A stretch of DNA of 64,000 bases from Burkholderia diffusa (GTDB taxonomy: Bacteria; Pseudomonadota; Gammaproteobacteria; Burkholderiales; Burkholderiaceae). The stretch spans positions 340,626-404,625 of the forward strand of contig NZ_CABVPN010000001.1 of NCBI RefSeq assembly GCF_902499115.1, given 5' to 3'. The translations under genes were made by a program, and so were the position numbers. The notes beneath the pieces are model-generated. The model saw nothing but the letters and a program-made list of their open reading frames with translations. It was not told the DNA's origin and made no database searches. Every line of letters starts with the position of its first letter. Position 1 is the stretch's first letter. This document shows positions 53,047 to 63,814 of this stretch, piece after piece.

Positions 53047-54342
53047 ATGCCGCCTGCCGACACCCGTCCTCGTCACGCCCTGCCCCGCCACTGGCTGCGC
53101 GTGGGCGTCGCGCTCGTCGTCGTGCTGGTGCTGCACGCGCTCGCGGCGGTGTGGCTGGCGCGCAGCCGCGACGCGTTCACGCCGCCCGCGCCTGCCGAGA
53201 TACCGGTGCAGATCGAGCTGCTCAAGCCGCGGCCGATCGAGCGCCAGCCCGCGCCGAAGCCGGCCGAACGACCGGCCGAGCCAGCGCCGGCGAAGCCGGC
53301 CCCCGCCGCACCGAAATCAGCACCGAAATCTGCACCGAAGCCCGCGCCGTCGCCCGAGCCGGTCCTCACGTCGACGCAAACGGCCGAGCAAGGCGAGCCG
53401 CCGGCCGCCGCCTCAGCCGCCTCAGCCGCGAGCGGCGCGGCAGGCGCATCCGGCACGCACCCGGCATCGGCCGGCGATGCCGGCAGTGCCGCGACGCCGG
53501 GCCCCGCGACGAGCGGCGTGAAGTTCGCGCCGCCGCCGCCCGGCGACCTGCAGTACGACACGTTCTACAACGGGATGCAGAACATGATCGGCACGATCCA
53601 CTGGCGGACCGACGGCCGCACCTACGACCTGTCGGTGTCCATGCCCGTGCCGTTCGTCGGCCCGTTCACCTACCGCAGCGAAGGCCGCATCGACGCATTC
53701 GGCGTCGCGCCCGACCGCTATGTCGAGAAACGCGGCAAGCGGCCCGAGGACATCGCGATCTTCAACCGCGAAATCCGCCAGGTGGTCTTCACGCGCACGC
53801 CGAACAACGCGCCGCTGCCCGACGGCGTGCAGGATCGCTTCAGCATGCTGATGCAGCTGTCGGGGCTCGTGCGCGGCAATCCGTCCGCCTACCAGCCGGG
53901 CGTCACGCAGCAGTTCTTCGTGATCGACAACAACAACGGCGAGACCTGGCCGATCACGGTGATCGGCGACGAGGACGTGCAGACGCAGGCCGGCATCGTC
54001 CGCGCACGCCACTTCATGCGGCTGCCGCGCCGCGACGGCGACACGCGCCGCATCGACATGTGGCTCGCGCCGTCGCTCGACTGGCTGCCCGCGCGGCTCG
54101 TACAATCGGAGCCGAACGGCTCGCAGATCGAGCTGCTGTGGCACGGCCGGCTCGCCCCGCCCGGTGCGCCCGCCGATGGCGCGACGCGAGGCGCAACGAA
54201 CGAAGACGCAACGAACGCGCCCGCCAGCGTGCCGGCCTCCGCCGCACCGGCCATGGAGCCGGCACAGCCCGCAGCGTCGCCCGCGGAGCAGGCGCCCGCG
54301 CCAGCGGCTGCGCCGCCGGCAGCGTCGCAGCCCGCGCCGTAA
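53047..54342 (+). CDS. DUF3108 protein with TonB-like N-terminus
   Basis: Predicted envelope protein of 431 residues. A membrane segment at about 17-36 (VGVALVVVLVLHALAAVWL) is followed by a Pro/Ala/Lys-rich linker (about 60-150) with KSAPK-type repeats. The DUF3108 domain (about 165-375; DTFYNGMQNMIGTIHWRTDGRTYDLSV) is next, then an Ala/Pro-rich tail. The N-terminal architecture copies TonB, but no TonB C-terminal domain is present. DUF3108 function is unknown. It follows the IclR gene by 117 bases. The start avoids a GC-rich upstream extension. Confidence 0.87.
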   Translation: MPPADTRPRHALPRHWLRVGVALVVVLVLHALAAVWLARSRDAFTPPAPAEIPVQIELLKPRPIERQPAPKPAERPAEPAPAKPAPAAPKSAPKSAPKPAPSPEPVLTSTQTAEQGEPPAAASAASAASGAAGASGTHPASAGDAGSAATPGPATSGVKFAPPPPGDLQYDTFYNGMQNMIGTIHWRTDGRTYDLSVSMPVPFVGPFTYRSEGRIDAFGVAPDRYVEKRGKRPEDIAIFNREIRQVVFTRTPNNAPLPDGVQDRFSMLMQLSGLVRGNPSAYQPGVTQQFFVIDNNNGETWPITVIGDEDVQTQAGIVRARHFMRLPRRDGDTRRIDMWLAPSLDWLPARLVQSEPNGSQIELLWHGRLAPPGAPADGATRGATNEDATNAPASVPASAAPAMEPAQPAASPAEQAPAPAAAPPAASQPAP

Positions 54343-54587
54343 CGATCGACCAATCGGCAATTTCGACCGATTAAAGCTCTCGCCAAAATGGCCGATGACA
54401 CTCTTTAACAACTATTTCGGTATTCCGGATCACAATAAGAAACGTTTGATAGATATCGGCTTCTAACCCGATACACCCCACGCAAACGGGAGAACGGGGT
54501 GTGCAGCGCAAGCCCCTTGAAACCGGCAAGGTCTGCCCCACCTACGGGACAACAAGGCCAGATGCCACTGCGAAGAGGAGTGCCGCC
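54343..54587. other. Lower-GC gap upstream of DUF3567 gene
   Basis: These 245 bases are noticeably less GC-rich than the neighbours. Candidate elements are TTGATA at about 54447 with CGATAC 17 bases later, a TATCGG/CCGATA hairpin at about 54454-54473, and ACACCCC/GGGGTGT arms flanking 16 bases. They may form the DUF3567 promoter and leader. No gene is visible. Confidence 0.4.
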
Positions 54588-54845
54588 ATGCAAATGATCT
54601 ACAACAGCCCCAACTACTGCGTCGTCGAATTTGCGCCGCAGGCCGGCCACCATCTGATGAATGCCGGCGGATACGAAATCGTCGACAAGAACGCGCAGCG
54701 CGAGATCTTCATCGACGGCGAGCTCGCCGAGCGATTCCGCGCACACGTGAAGCAACTGATCGAGGATGAACCGTCGCTCGACGAAGTGGACGAATTCCTC
54801 GGACAGTTCGACAGTCTGATGATGATGCCCGTCGTCCTGCACTGA
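54588..54845 (+). CDS. DUF3567 family protein
   Basis: Small conserved beta-proteobacterial protein of 85 residues (MQMIYNSPNYCVVEFAPQAGHHLMNAGGYEIVDKN, then GELAERFRAHVKQLIEDEPSLDEVDEFLG). Function unknown. An AGAGGAG ribosome site 8 bases upstream fixes the start; longer in-frame extensions are not family-like. A strong terminator follows. Confidence 0.88.
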   Translation: MQMIYNSPNYCVVEFAPQAGHHLMNAGGYEIVDKNAQREIFIDGELAERFRAHVKQLIEDEPSLDEVDEFLGQFDSLMMMPVVLH

Positions 54846-54911
54846 CGACCCGCGGCCCGGCGCATCGCCGGGCCATTCGCCGCTTTCGGGCGGCGCCGCG
54901 AGCACTCCGAT

Positions 54912-54950
54912 CCAAGCCCCCGTCCGGTTCGCCGGGCGGGGGTTTTCATT
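54912..54950 (+). terminator. Terminator after the DUF3567 gene
   Basis: An 11-bp stem (CCCCCGTCCGG with CCGGGCGGGGG, one G-T pair) closes on a TTCG tetraloop and is followed by TTTTCATTT. It isolates DUF3567 from metH. Confidence 0.88.
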
Positions 54951-54984
54951 TGGGGCGGGCCGGGCGGCGCCTTGGCGCACCGGC

Positions 54985-54990
54985 TACAAT
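54985..54990 (+). promoter_or_regulatory. Possible -10 of the metH genes
   Basis: TACAAT 33 bases before the first metH start, just after the terminator. The -35 is weak. I see no cobalamin riboswitch-like fold or B12-box motif in the short leader. Confidence 0.4.
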
Positions 54991-55022
54991 GACGGTTTTC
55001 CCGTCTTCACCGCTCTTCCGCC

Positions 55023-56090
55023 ATGTCCGCGACCCCTCTCGCCGCTTCCGCCCCGCTCGACGCGCCCTACACGCGCGGCGCCGACCTGCCCGCGCTGCTG
55101 AAATCGCGCATCCTGATCCTCGACGGCGCAATGGGCACGATGATCCAGCGCTACAAGCTCGACGAGGCCGCGTATCGCGGCGAGCGTTTCAAGGATTTCC
55201 CGCGCGACATCAAGGGCAACAACGAACTGCTGTCGCTCACGCAGCCGCAGATCATCAGCGAGATCCACGACCAGTATTTCGCGGCCGGCGCGGACATCGT
55301 CGAAACCAACACGTTCGGCGCGACGACGGTCGCGCAGGCCGACTACGGGATGGAAGACCTCGTCGTCGAGATGAATGTCGAATCGGCGCGGCTCGCGCGC
55401 GAGTCCGCCGCCCGCTACGCCACGCCCGACAAGCCGCGCTTCGTTGCCGGCGCGATCGGGCCGACGCCGAAGACGGCGAGCATCTCGCCGGACGTCAACG
55501 ACCCGGGCGCGCGCAACGTCACGTTCGACGAGCTGCGCGACGCGTATTACCAGCAGGCGAAGGCGCTGCTCGATGGCGGCGTCGACCTGTTCCTCGTCGA
55601 GACGATCTTCGACACGCTGAACGCAAAGGCCGCGCTCTTCGCGCTCGACGAACTGTTCGAGAACACCGGCGAGCGCCTGCCGATCATGATCTCGGGCACC
55701 GTGACCGACGCGTCGGGCCGCATCCTGTCGGGCCAGACGGTCGAGGCATTCTGGAATTCGCTGCGTCACGCGAAGCCGCTCACGTTCGGCCTGAACTGCG
55801 CGCTCGGCGCGGCGCTGATGCGCCCGTACATCGCCGAGCTCGCGAAGCTGTGCGACACCTACGTGTCGTGCTACCCGAACGCGGGCCTGCCGAACCCGAT
55901 GAGCGACACCGGCTTCGACGAAACGCCGGACGTGACGTCGGGCCTCCTGAAGGAATTCGCGCAGGCCGGGCTCGTGAACCTCGCGGGCGGCTGCTGCGGC
56001 ACGACGCCCGAGCACATCGCCGAGATCGCGAAGGCGCTCGCCGACGTGAAACCGCGCCGCTGGCCGAGCCAGTACAGCGACGCCGCCTGA
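55023..56090 (+). CDS. metH: Methionine synthase, homocysteine-binding subunit (split MetH part 1)
   Basis: Homocysteine S-methyltransferase domain of cobalamin-dependent methionine synthase as a separate protein of 355 residues. The TIM barrel opens ILILDGAMGTMIQRYKLDEAAYRGERF. Zinc ligands are Cys in LTFGLNCALG and the pair in LAGGCCGTTPEHIAEI. It ends just after this domain, where E. coli MetH continues into the folate domain. The remaining domains are in the next gene, 46 bases downstream, so both are probably on one transcript and must assemble or meet in trans. Confidence 0.94.
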   Translation: MSATPLAASAPLDAPYTRGADLPALLKSRILILDGAMGTMIQRYKLDEAAYRGERFKDFPRDIKGNNELLSLTQPQIISEIHDQYFAAGADIVETNTFGATTVAQADYGMEDLVVEMNVESARLARESAARYATPDKPRFVAGAIGPTPKTASISPDVNDPGARNVTFDELRDAYYQQAKALLDGGVDLFLVETIFDTLNAKAALFALDELFENTGERLPIMISGTVTDASGRILSGQTVEAFWNSLRHAKPLTFGLNCALGAALMRPYIAELAKLCDTYVSCYPNAGLPNPMSDTGFDETPDVTSGLLKEFAQAGLVNLAGGCCGTTPEHIAEIAKALADVKPRRWPSQYSDAA

Positions 56091-56136
56091 CCGACAGCCC
56101 CAACGCCCGCCCTACATCACACGAATTCGCACCGCC

Positions 56137-58854
<2,718 letters not shown>

Positions 58855-58900
58855 TCGATGCGCGACCGGGGCGGCCTCGCCGCATTTTGATCAGACAAAT

Positions 58901-58927
58901 AAAAAGCCCGCATCGAGCGGGCTTTTT
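58901..58927 (+). terminator. Terminator of the metH genes
   Basis: AAAAAGCCCGC and GCGGGCTTTTT form an 11-bp stem around ATCGA. The T-run follows on both strands, so it may also serve the converging DUF1840 gene, whose stop is 45 bases away. Confidence 0.88.
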
Positions 58928-58971
58928 CTTGCCGGACCCATCTTGCGGTCGGCGTCGCCGGGCGACGAGGC

Positions 58972-59295
58972 TCAGAAGCCCCAGTGCACGTCGGCCTGGC
59001 CGGCCTTCGCTTCGCGCAGCATCGTGAGGAACGGTGCCACGCGCTGCGCCAGGCTCGGCGGCACTTCGTGGTGCGCGTGGTCGTCTTCGTCCTCGTGGAA
59101 ATGGCCGGCGTGCTCGGCGCGCTCCTGCTTCGCCTGCGCGACCGCGCCTTCCAGCTTCGCAATCGCGTGGTCCAGTTCGTCGTGCGTAATGACACCGCGT
59201 TCGCCCAGCTGCTTGCCGACGAGGCCCAGCACGTACACGGCGAAATCCTTCAGCACGTCGAGATCCTGTGCCGCCTTGCTCTTGAACGTAATCAT
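58972..59295 (-). CDS. DUF1840 family protein
   Basis: Conserved small protein of 107 residues (MITFKSKAAQDLDVLKDFAVYVLGLVGK). It has a His/Asp/Glu-rich stretch near residues 65-80 (HAGHFHEDEDDHAHHEV) that could bind metal, although this is speculation. It ends DVHWGF. Function unknown. AGGGAA lies 7 bases before the start; the longer in-frame version is not family-like. Diverges from argS. Confidence 0.88.
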   Translation of the reverse strand: MITFKSKAAQDLDVLKDFAVYVLGLVGKQLGERGVITHDELDHAIAKLEGAVAQAKQERAEHAGHFHEDEDDHAHHEVPPSLAQRVAPFLTMLREAKAGQADVHWGF

Positions 59296-59496
59296 GACAA
59301 TTCCCTTTTCATCTTGTTGTGCCTGCGCGGCGCAGTTGGGGGGACGCCGGCAGACCGGCGTCCGGCCTCGCGGACGCGGGGCGCCTGAGCGGCATATTAG
59401 CACCTGTTAAAATTCTGCGATCCCTGAAACGCGCGCTTAAAAAGCGCGCCGGCCGGCCGGCGTTTCCGGCCGCCACCAACGAAGCCTTCTACCAGC

Positions 59497-61278
59497 ATGC
59501 TGCCAGCACACAAACAGACCCTCGAAGCCCTGCTCGCGGATAGCGTCACGCAGGTCGCACACGCGCTGAAAGGCGCCGACGCGGCATTCGTCACCCCGGC
59601 CATCACGCTGGAGCGCCCGAAGGTCGCCGCGCACGGCGACGTCGCGTGCAACGTCGCCATGCAGCTCGCCAAGCCGCTCGGCACGAACCCGCGCCAGCTC
59701 GCCGAGAAGATCGTCGCCGCCCTCACGGCCCAGCCGGCCGCGCAAGGGCTCGTCGACGCAGCCGAAATCGCCGGCCCCGGCTTCATCAACCTGCGCCTGA
59801 CGGCCGCCGCGAAACAGGCGGTGATCGCCGCCGTGTTCGACCAGGGCCGCGCGTTCGGCACGTCGGATCGCGAAAAGGGCAAGCAGGTGCTGCTCGAGTT
59901 CGTGTCGGCCAACCCGACCGGCCCGCTGCACGTCGGCCACGGCCGCCAGGCAGCGCTCGGCGACGTGCTCGCGAACGTGATCGCGAGCCAGGGCTACGCG
60001 GTGCACCGCGAGTTCTACTACAACGACGCTGGCGTGCAGATCGGCAACCTCGCGATCTCGACGCAGGCGCGCGCGCGCGGCCTGAAGCCGGGTGACGCGG
60101 GCTGGCCGGAAGCCGCGTACAACGGCGAATACATCGCCGACATCGCACGCGACTACCTGAACCGCGAGACGGTGGCCGCGAAGGACGGCGAGCCGGTCAC
60201 CGGCGCCGGCGACATCGACGATCTCGACGCGATCCGCAAGTTCGCGGTCGCGTACCTGCGTCACGAGCAGGACATGGACCTGCAGGCGTTCGGCGTGAAA
60301 TTCGACCAGTACTACCTCGAGTCGTCGCTGTACAGCGAAGGCCGGGTCGAGAAGACGGTCGACGCGCTGGTCAAGGCCGGCATGACCTACGAGCAGGACG
60401 GCGCGCTGTGGCTGCGCACGACCGACGAAGGCGACGACAAGGACCGCGTGATGCGCAAGTCGGACGGCACGTACACGTACTTCGTGCCGGACGTCGCGTA
60501 CCACGTGACGAAATGGGAGCGCGGCTTCACGAAGGTGATCAACATCCAGGGCTCGGACCACCACGGCACGATCGCGCGCGTGCGCGCGGGCCTGCAAGGC
60601 CTGCACGTCGGCATCCCGAAGGGCTATCCCGACTACGTGCTGCACAAGATGGTCACCGTGATGCGCGACGGCCAGGAAGTGAAGCTGTCGAAGCGCGCGG
60701 GCAGCTACGTGACGGTCCGTGACCTGATCGAATGGTCGGGCGGCGCGGCACCGGGCCAGGAAGCGGCACCCGACCTGATCGACGAGGCGACCATCACGCG
60801 CGGTCGCGACGCGGTCCGTTTCTTCCTGATCTCCCGCAAGGCCGACACCGAATTCGTGTTCGACATCGACCTCGCGCTGAAACAGAACGACGAGAACCCG
60901 GTCTATTACGTCCAGTACGCGCATGCGCGGATCTGCTCGGTGCTCAACGAACTGAAGTCGCGCTACAGCGTCGAGGCGGCGCAGCTGCCGGGCGCCGACC
61001 TGTCGCAGCTCACGAGCCCGCAGGCCGTGTCGCTGATGCAGAAGCTCGCCGAGTATCCGGACATGCTCACGCACGCGGCGAACGAACTGGCGCCGCACGC
61101 GGTCGCGTTCTACCTGCGCGATCTCGCTGGTGAATTCCACTCGTTCTACAATGCGGAGCGCGTGCTGGTCGACGACGAAGCGCCGCGCAACGCGCGCGCC
61201 GCGCTCCTCGCCGCGACCCGGCAGGTGCTCGAGAATGGTCTGGCGGTACTCGGCGTGTCTGCGCCCGCCAAGATGTAA
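59497..61278 (+). CDS. argS: Arginyl-tRNA synthetase
   Basis: Charges tRNA-Arg; class I enzyme of 593 residues. The N-terminal Add1 domain (about 1-95) precedes the HIGH-type motif SANPTGPLHVGHGRQAALGD near residues 136-152. The KMSKS-type loop is KLSKRAGSYV near 400. The C-terminal DALR anticodon-binding domain spans about 470-593. It is followed by the SPOR gene and dsbA in the same direction, a conserved order in beta-proteobacteria. Confidence 0.98.
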   Translation: MLPAHKQTLEALLADSVTQVAHALKGADAAFVTPAITLERPKVAAHGDVACNVAMQLAKPLGTNPRQLAEKIVAALTAQPAAQGLVDAAEIAGPGFINLRLTAAAKQAVIAAVFDQGRAFGTSDREKGKQVLLEFVSANPTGPLHVGHGRQAALGDVLANVIASQGYAVHREFYYNDAGVQIGNLAISTQARARGLKPGDAGWPEAAYNGEYIADIARDYLNRETVAAKDGEPVTGAGDIDDLDAIRKFAVAYLRHEQDMDLQAFGVKFDQYYLESSLYSEGRVEKTVDALVKAGMTYEQDGALWLRTTDEGDDKDRVMRKSDGTYTYFVPDVAYHVTKWERGFTKVINIQGSDHHGTIARVRAGLQGLHVGIPKGYPDYVLHKMVTVMRDGQEVKLSKRAGSYVTVRDLIEWSGGAAPGQEAAPDLIDEATITRGRDAVRFFLISRKADTEFVFDIDLALKQNDENPVYYVQYAHARICSVLNELKSRYSVEAAQLPGADLSQLTSPQAVSLMQKLAEYPDMLTHAANELAPHAVAFYLRDLAGEFHSFYNAERVLVDDEAPRNARAALLAATRQVLENGLAVLGVSAPAKM

Positions 61279-61367
61279 CGATGCAAGCGGCCCGAACCGG
61301 GCAGCGAATGGCCGCGGCAGCGCCCGCCGCGACCTTTTCACGATTCTTTTTGCAGGTGACTCAAGCA

Positions 61368-62267
61368 ATGGCACAACCACGCCGAACTTCGAAGCAATCG
61401 AAACAAGCCGGAGGGACATTTCTTGGAATCGTGCTGGGCCTGATCGTCGGCCTCGCGATCGCGGTGGTGGTGGCGCTCTACATCACGCGTTCGCCGTCGC
61501 CGTTCGTGTCGAAGGTCGCGCCGCCGCCCGCCGACAACGGCGCGAGCCAGCCGCAGCAGTTCGACCCGAACCGCGCGCTGCAGGGCAAGACGCCCGGCCA
61601 GCCGGTGCCGCAGGCCGCGCAGTCCGCGCCGCCCAATACCGCACCCGGCCAGGCCGCGAACCAGACCCAGGGCGGCCTGCTGCCCGAGCCGCAGATCGTC
61701 GAAGTGCCGCCGTCGGGCGACACGAACGGCACGACCGGCTCGAGCAACACCACCGCGTCGAACAATGCGTCTTCGGGCAACGGCGTCGCCGTCGCGCCGA
61801 AGCCGGCCGACAACACGCCGCCGCCGAAGAAGACGCAGCAGGCGCAGCAACACCCACAACAGCAGCAAGGCGGCGAGGACGATCTCGCGCGCTTCGCCGC
61901 GCAGAAGCAGGCGCAGCAAGCCGCCGCGCAAAAGCAGCAGCAACAGCAACTGGCCGCGAACACGCCGAAGCCGACCTCGTCGGCCACGGCCGCCGCGGCA
62001 GCGAAGCCGCCGACCGCGAACGACGCGAACACCGGCTACTTCCTGCAGGTCGGCGCGTACAAGACGGAAGGCGACGCCGAGCAGCAACGCGCGCGCCTGG
62101 GCTTCCAGGGCTTCGAGTCGAAGGTGTCGAAGCGCGATGTCAGCGGCGTGACCTATTTCCGCGTGCGCGTCGGCCCGTTCTCGAAATTCGAGGATATGAA
62201 CTCGGCCCGTCAGCGCCTGTCCGATGCAGGTGTCGACACGGCGGTGATCCGTTTCACGAAGCAGTAA
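61368..62267 (+). CDS. SPOR-domain protein (FtsN-like)
   Basis: Single-pass inner-membrane protein of 299 residues with a periplasmic SPOR domain, which binds denuded peptidoglycan at the division site. A basic cytoplasmic start (MAQPRRTSKQSKQAGG) is followed by the membrane helix (about 17-40). A long Pro/Gln/Ala-rich linker (about 45-215) has extended Gln runs, and the SPOR domain ends the protein (about 222-299; YFLQVGAYKTEGDAEQQRARLGFQGF, YFRVRVGPFSKFEDMNSARQRL). The layout is like FtsN, but the argS-dsbA context is typical of an uncharacterised beta-proteobacterial member. Confidence 0.93.
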   Translation: MAQPRRTSKQSKQAGGTFLGIVLGLIVGLAIAVVVALYITRSPSPFVSKVAPPPADNGASQPQQFDPNRALQGKTPGQPVPQAAQSAPPNTAPGQAANQTQGGLLPEPQIVEVPPSGDTNGTTGSSNTTASNNASSGNGVAVAPKPADNTPPPKKTQQAQQHPQQQQGGEDDLARFAAQKQAQQAAAQKQQQQQLAANTPKPTSSATAAAAAKPPTANDANTGYFLQVGAYKTEGDAEQQRARLGFQGFESKVSKRDVSGVTYFRVRVGPFSKFEDMNSARQRLSDAGVDTAVIRFTKQ

Positions 62268-62336
62268 GCAACCGGCCGCGCCCACGCAGAACCCGTTATG
62301 TTTCGTAACCCGAGCAACTGATTCGACGTCTACAAC

Positions 62337-62978
62337 ATGAAAAAACTGCTTAGCACGCTCCTTCTGTCCCTGGGCCTCGCCGCTGCAGGCTTCGCCCAGG
62401 CAACGCCTGCCGCACCGGTGTCCGGCAAGGACTTCGAGGTGATGAAGTCGCCGCAGCCGGTGTCCGCGCCGGCCGGCAAGGTCGAGGTCATCGAGTTCTT
62501 CTGGTACGGCTGCCCGCACTGCTACGAATTCGAGCCGACGATCGAGGCCTGGGTGAAGAAGCAGGGCAACAACATCGACTTCAAGCGCGTGCCGGTCGCC
62601 TTCCGCGACGATTTCGTCCCGCACTCGAAGCTGTTCTACGCGGTGTCGGCGCTCGGCATCTCGGAGAAGGTCACGCCGGCGATCTTCAACGCGATCCACA
62701 AGCAGAAGAACTACCTGCTCACGCCGCAGGCGCAAGCCGACTTCCTGGCGACGCAAGGCGTCGACAAGAAGCAGTTCATGGACGCGTACAACTCGTTCAG
62801 CGTGCAGGGCCAGGTGAAGCAGTCGGCCGAGCTGCTGAAGAACTACGCGATCGACGGCGTGCCGACGGTCATCGTCCAGGGCAAGTACAAGACGGGCCCG
62901 GCTTACACGAACAGCATCCCGGGTACCGCGCAGGTGCTCGATTACCTCGTGAAGCAGGTTCAGGACAAGAAACTCTGA
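62337..62978 (+). CDS. dsbA: Thiol:disulfide interchange protein DsbA
   Basis: Periplasmic oxidase that introduces disulfide bonds, 213 residues. A Sec signal ends AAAGFAQA near residue 22. The active site is Cys59-Pro-His-Cys62 in FFWYGCPHCYEFEP, and the cis-proline loop is IDGVPTVIVQGKY near residue 179. DsbB is not in the window. The SDR gene follows after 19 bases. Confidence 0.97.
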   Translation: MKKLLSTLLLSLGLAAAGFAQATPAAPVSGKDFEVMKSPQPVSAPAGKVEVIEFFWYGCPHCYEFEPTIEAWVKKQGNNIDFKRVPVAFRDDFVPHSKLFYAVSALGISEKVTPAIFNAIHKQKNYLLTPQAQADFLATQGVDKKQFMDAYNSFSVQGQVKQSAELLKNYAIDGVPTVIVQGKYKTGPAYTNSIPGTAQVLDYLVKQVQDKKL

Positions 62979-62997
62979 TCCCCGCCCGCGCGCCGGC

Positions 62998-63771
62998 ATG
63001 ACTACTCCGCTGAAGGTCTTCATCACCGGCGCGTCGAGCGGCCTCGGCCTCGCGATGGCCGAGGAATACGCCCGCCAGGGCGCCACGCTCGCACTCGTCG
63101 CGCGCCGCACCGATGCCCTCGATGCGTTCGCGCGACGCTTTCCCAAGCTGTCCGTCTCCGTCTATTCCGCCGACGTGCGCGACGCCGATGCGCTCGCCAC
63201 GGCCGCCGCGTCGTTCATCGCCGCGCACGGCTGCCCCGACGTCGTGATCGCGAACGCGGGCATCAGCCAGGGCGCCGTCACCGGACAAGGCGATCTCGCC
63301 ACGTTCCGCAACGTCATGGACATCAATTACTACGGGATGGTCGCGACGTTCGAGCCGTTCGTCGGCCCGATGACGGCCGCGCGCCACGGCACGCTGGTGG
63401 GCGTCGCGAGCGTCGCCGGCGTGCGCGGCCTGCCCGGTTCCGGCGCGTACAGCGCGTCCAAATCGGCCGCGATCAAGTATCTCGAGGCGCTGCGCGTCGA
63501 GTTGCGCCCGGCCGGCGTCGGCGTCGTGACGATCGCGCCCGGCTACATCCGCACGCCGATGACCGCGCACAACCCGTACCGGATGCCGTTCCTGATGGAC
63601 GCCGACCGCTTCGCGGCCCGCGCCGCACGCGCGATCGCTCGGCAGCACGCGTTCCGCGTGATTCCATGGCAGATGGGCGTCGTCGCGAAGGTGCTGCACG
63701 TGCTGCCGCGCTGGCTCTACGACCGTCTGTTCGAAAAGGCGCCGCGCAAGCCGAAGGCCGGCACGCACTGA
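62998..63771 (+). CDS. Short-chain dehydrogenase/reductase (SDR)
   Basis: NAD(P)-dependent oxidoreductase of 257 residues with a Rossmann fold. The cofactor motif is TGASSGLGLAMAEE near residue 10, VIANAGIS is the NAG motif, and the catalytic Ser and YxxxK are in VASVAGVRG and YSASKSAAIKYLE. The C-terminus has a hydrophobic segment that may attach it to membranes. Substrate unknown. It lies 19 bases after dsbA and may be co-transcribed. Confidence 0.93.
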   Translation: MTTPLKVFITGASSGLGLAMAEEYARQGATLALVARRTDALDAFARRFPKLSVSVYSADVRDADALATAAASFIAAHGCPDVVIANAGISQGAVTGQGDLATFRNVMDINYYGMVATFEPFVGPMTAARHGTLVGVASVAGVRGLPGSGAYSASKSAAIKYLEALRVELRPAGVGVVTIAPGYIRTPMTAHNPYRMPFLMDADRFAARAARAIARQHAFRVIPWQMGVVAKVLHVLPRWLYDRLFEKAPRKPKAGTH

Positions 63772-63814
63772 GCGCATCGGGGGCATCGGGCGTCCGGCGC
63801 GTCTGGCGCGCCGT

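Noticed and set aside
56091..56136. Frameshift or assembly error separating the two metH genes
   Set aside because: Both parts begin and end at natural domain limits, the spacer is non-coding in all relevant frames, and no residues appear to be lost. A true two-gene form is more likely.
61338..63146. Minus-strand open frame of 602 codons opposite the SPOR and dsbA genes
   Set aside because: Spans two real genes and a gap, with low-complexity Arg/Leu/Gly runs. No start signal or homology pattern.
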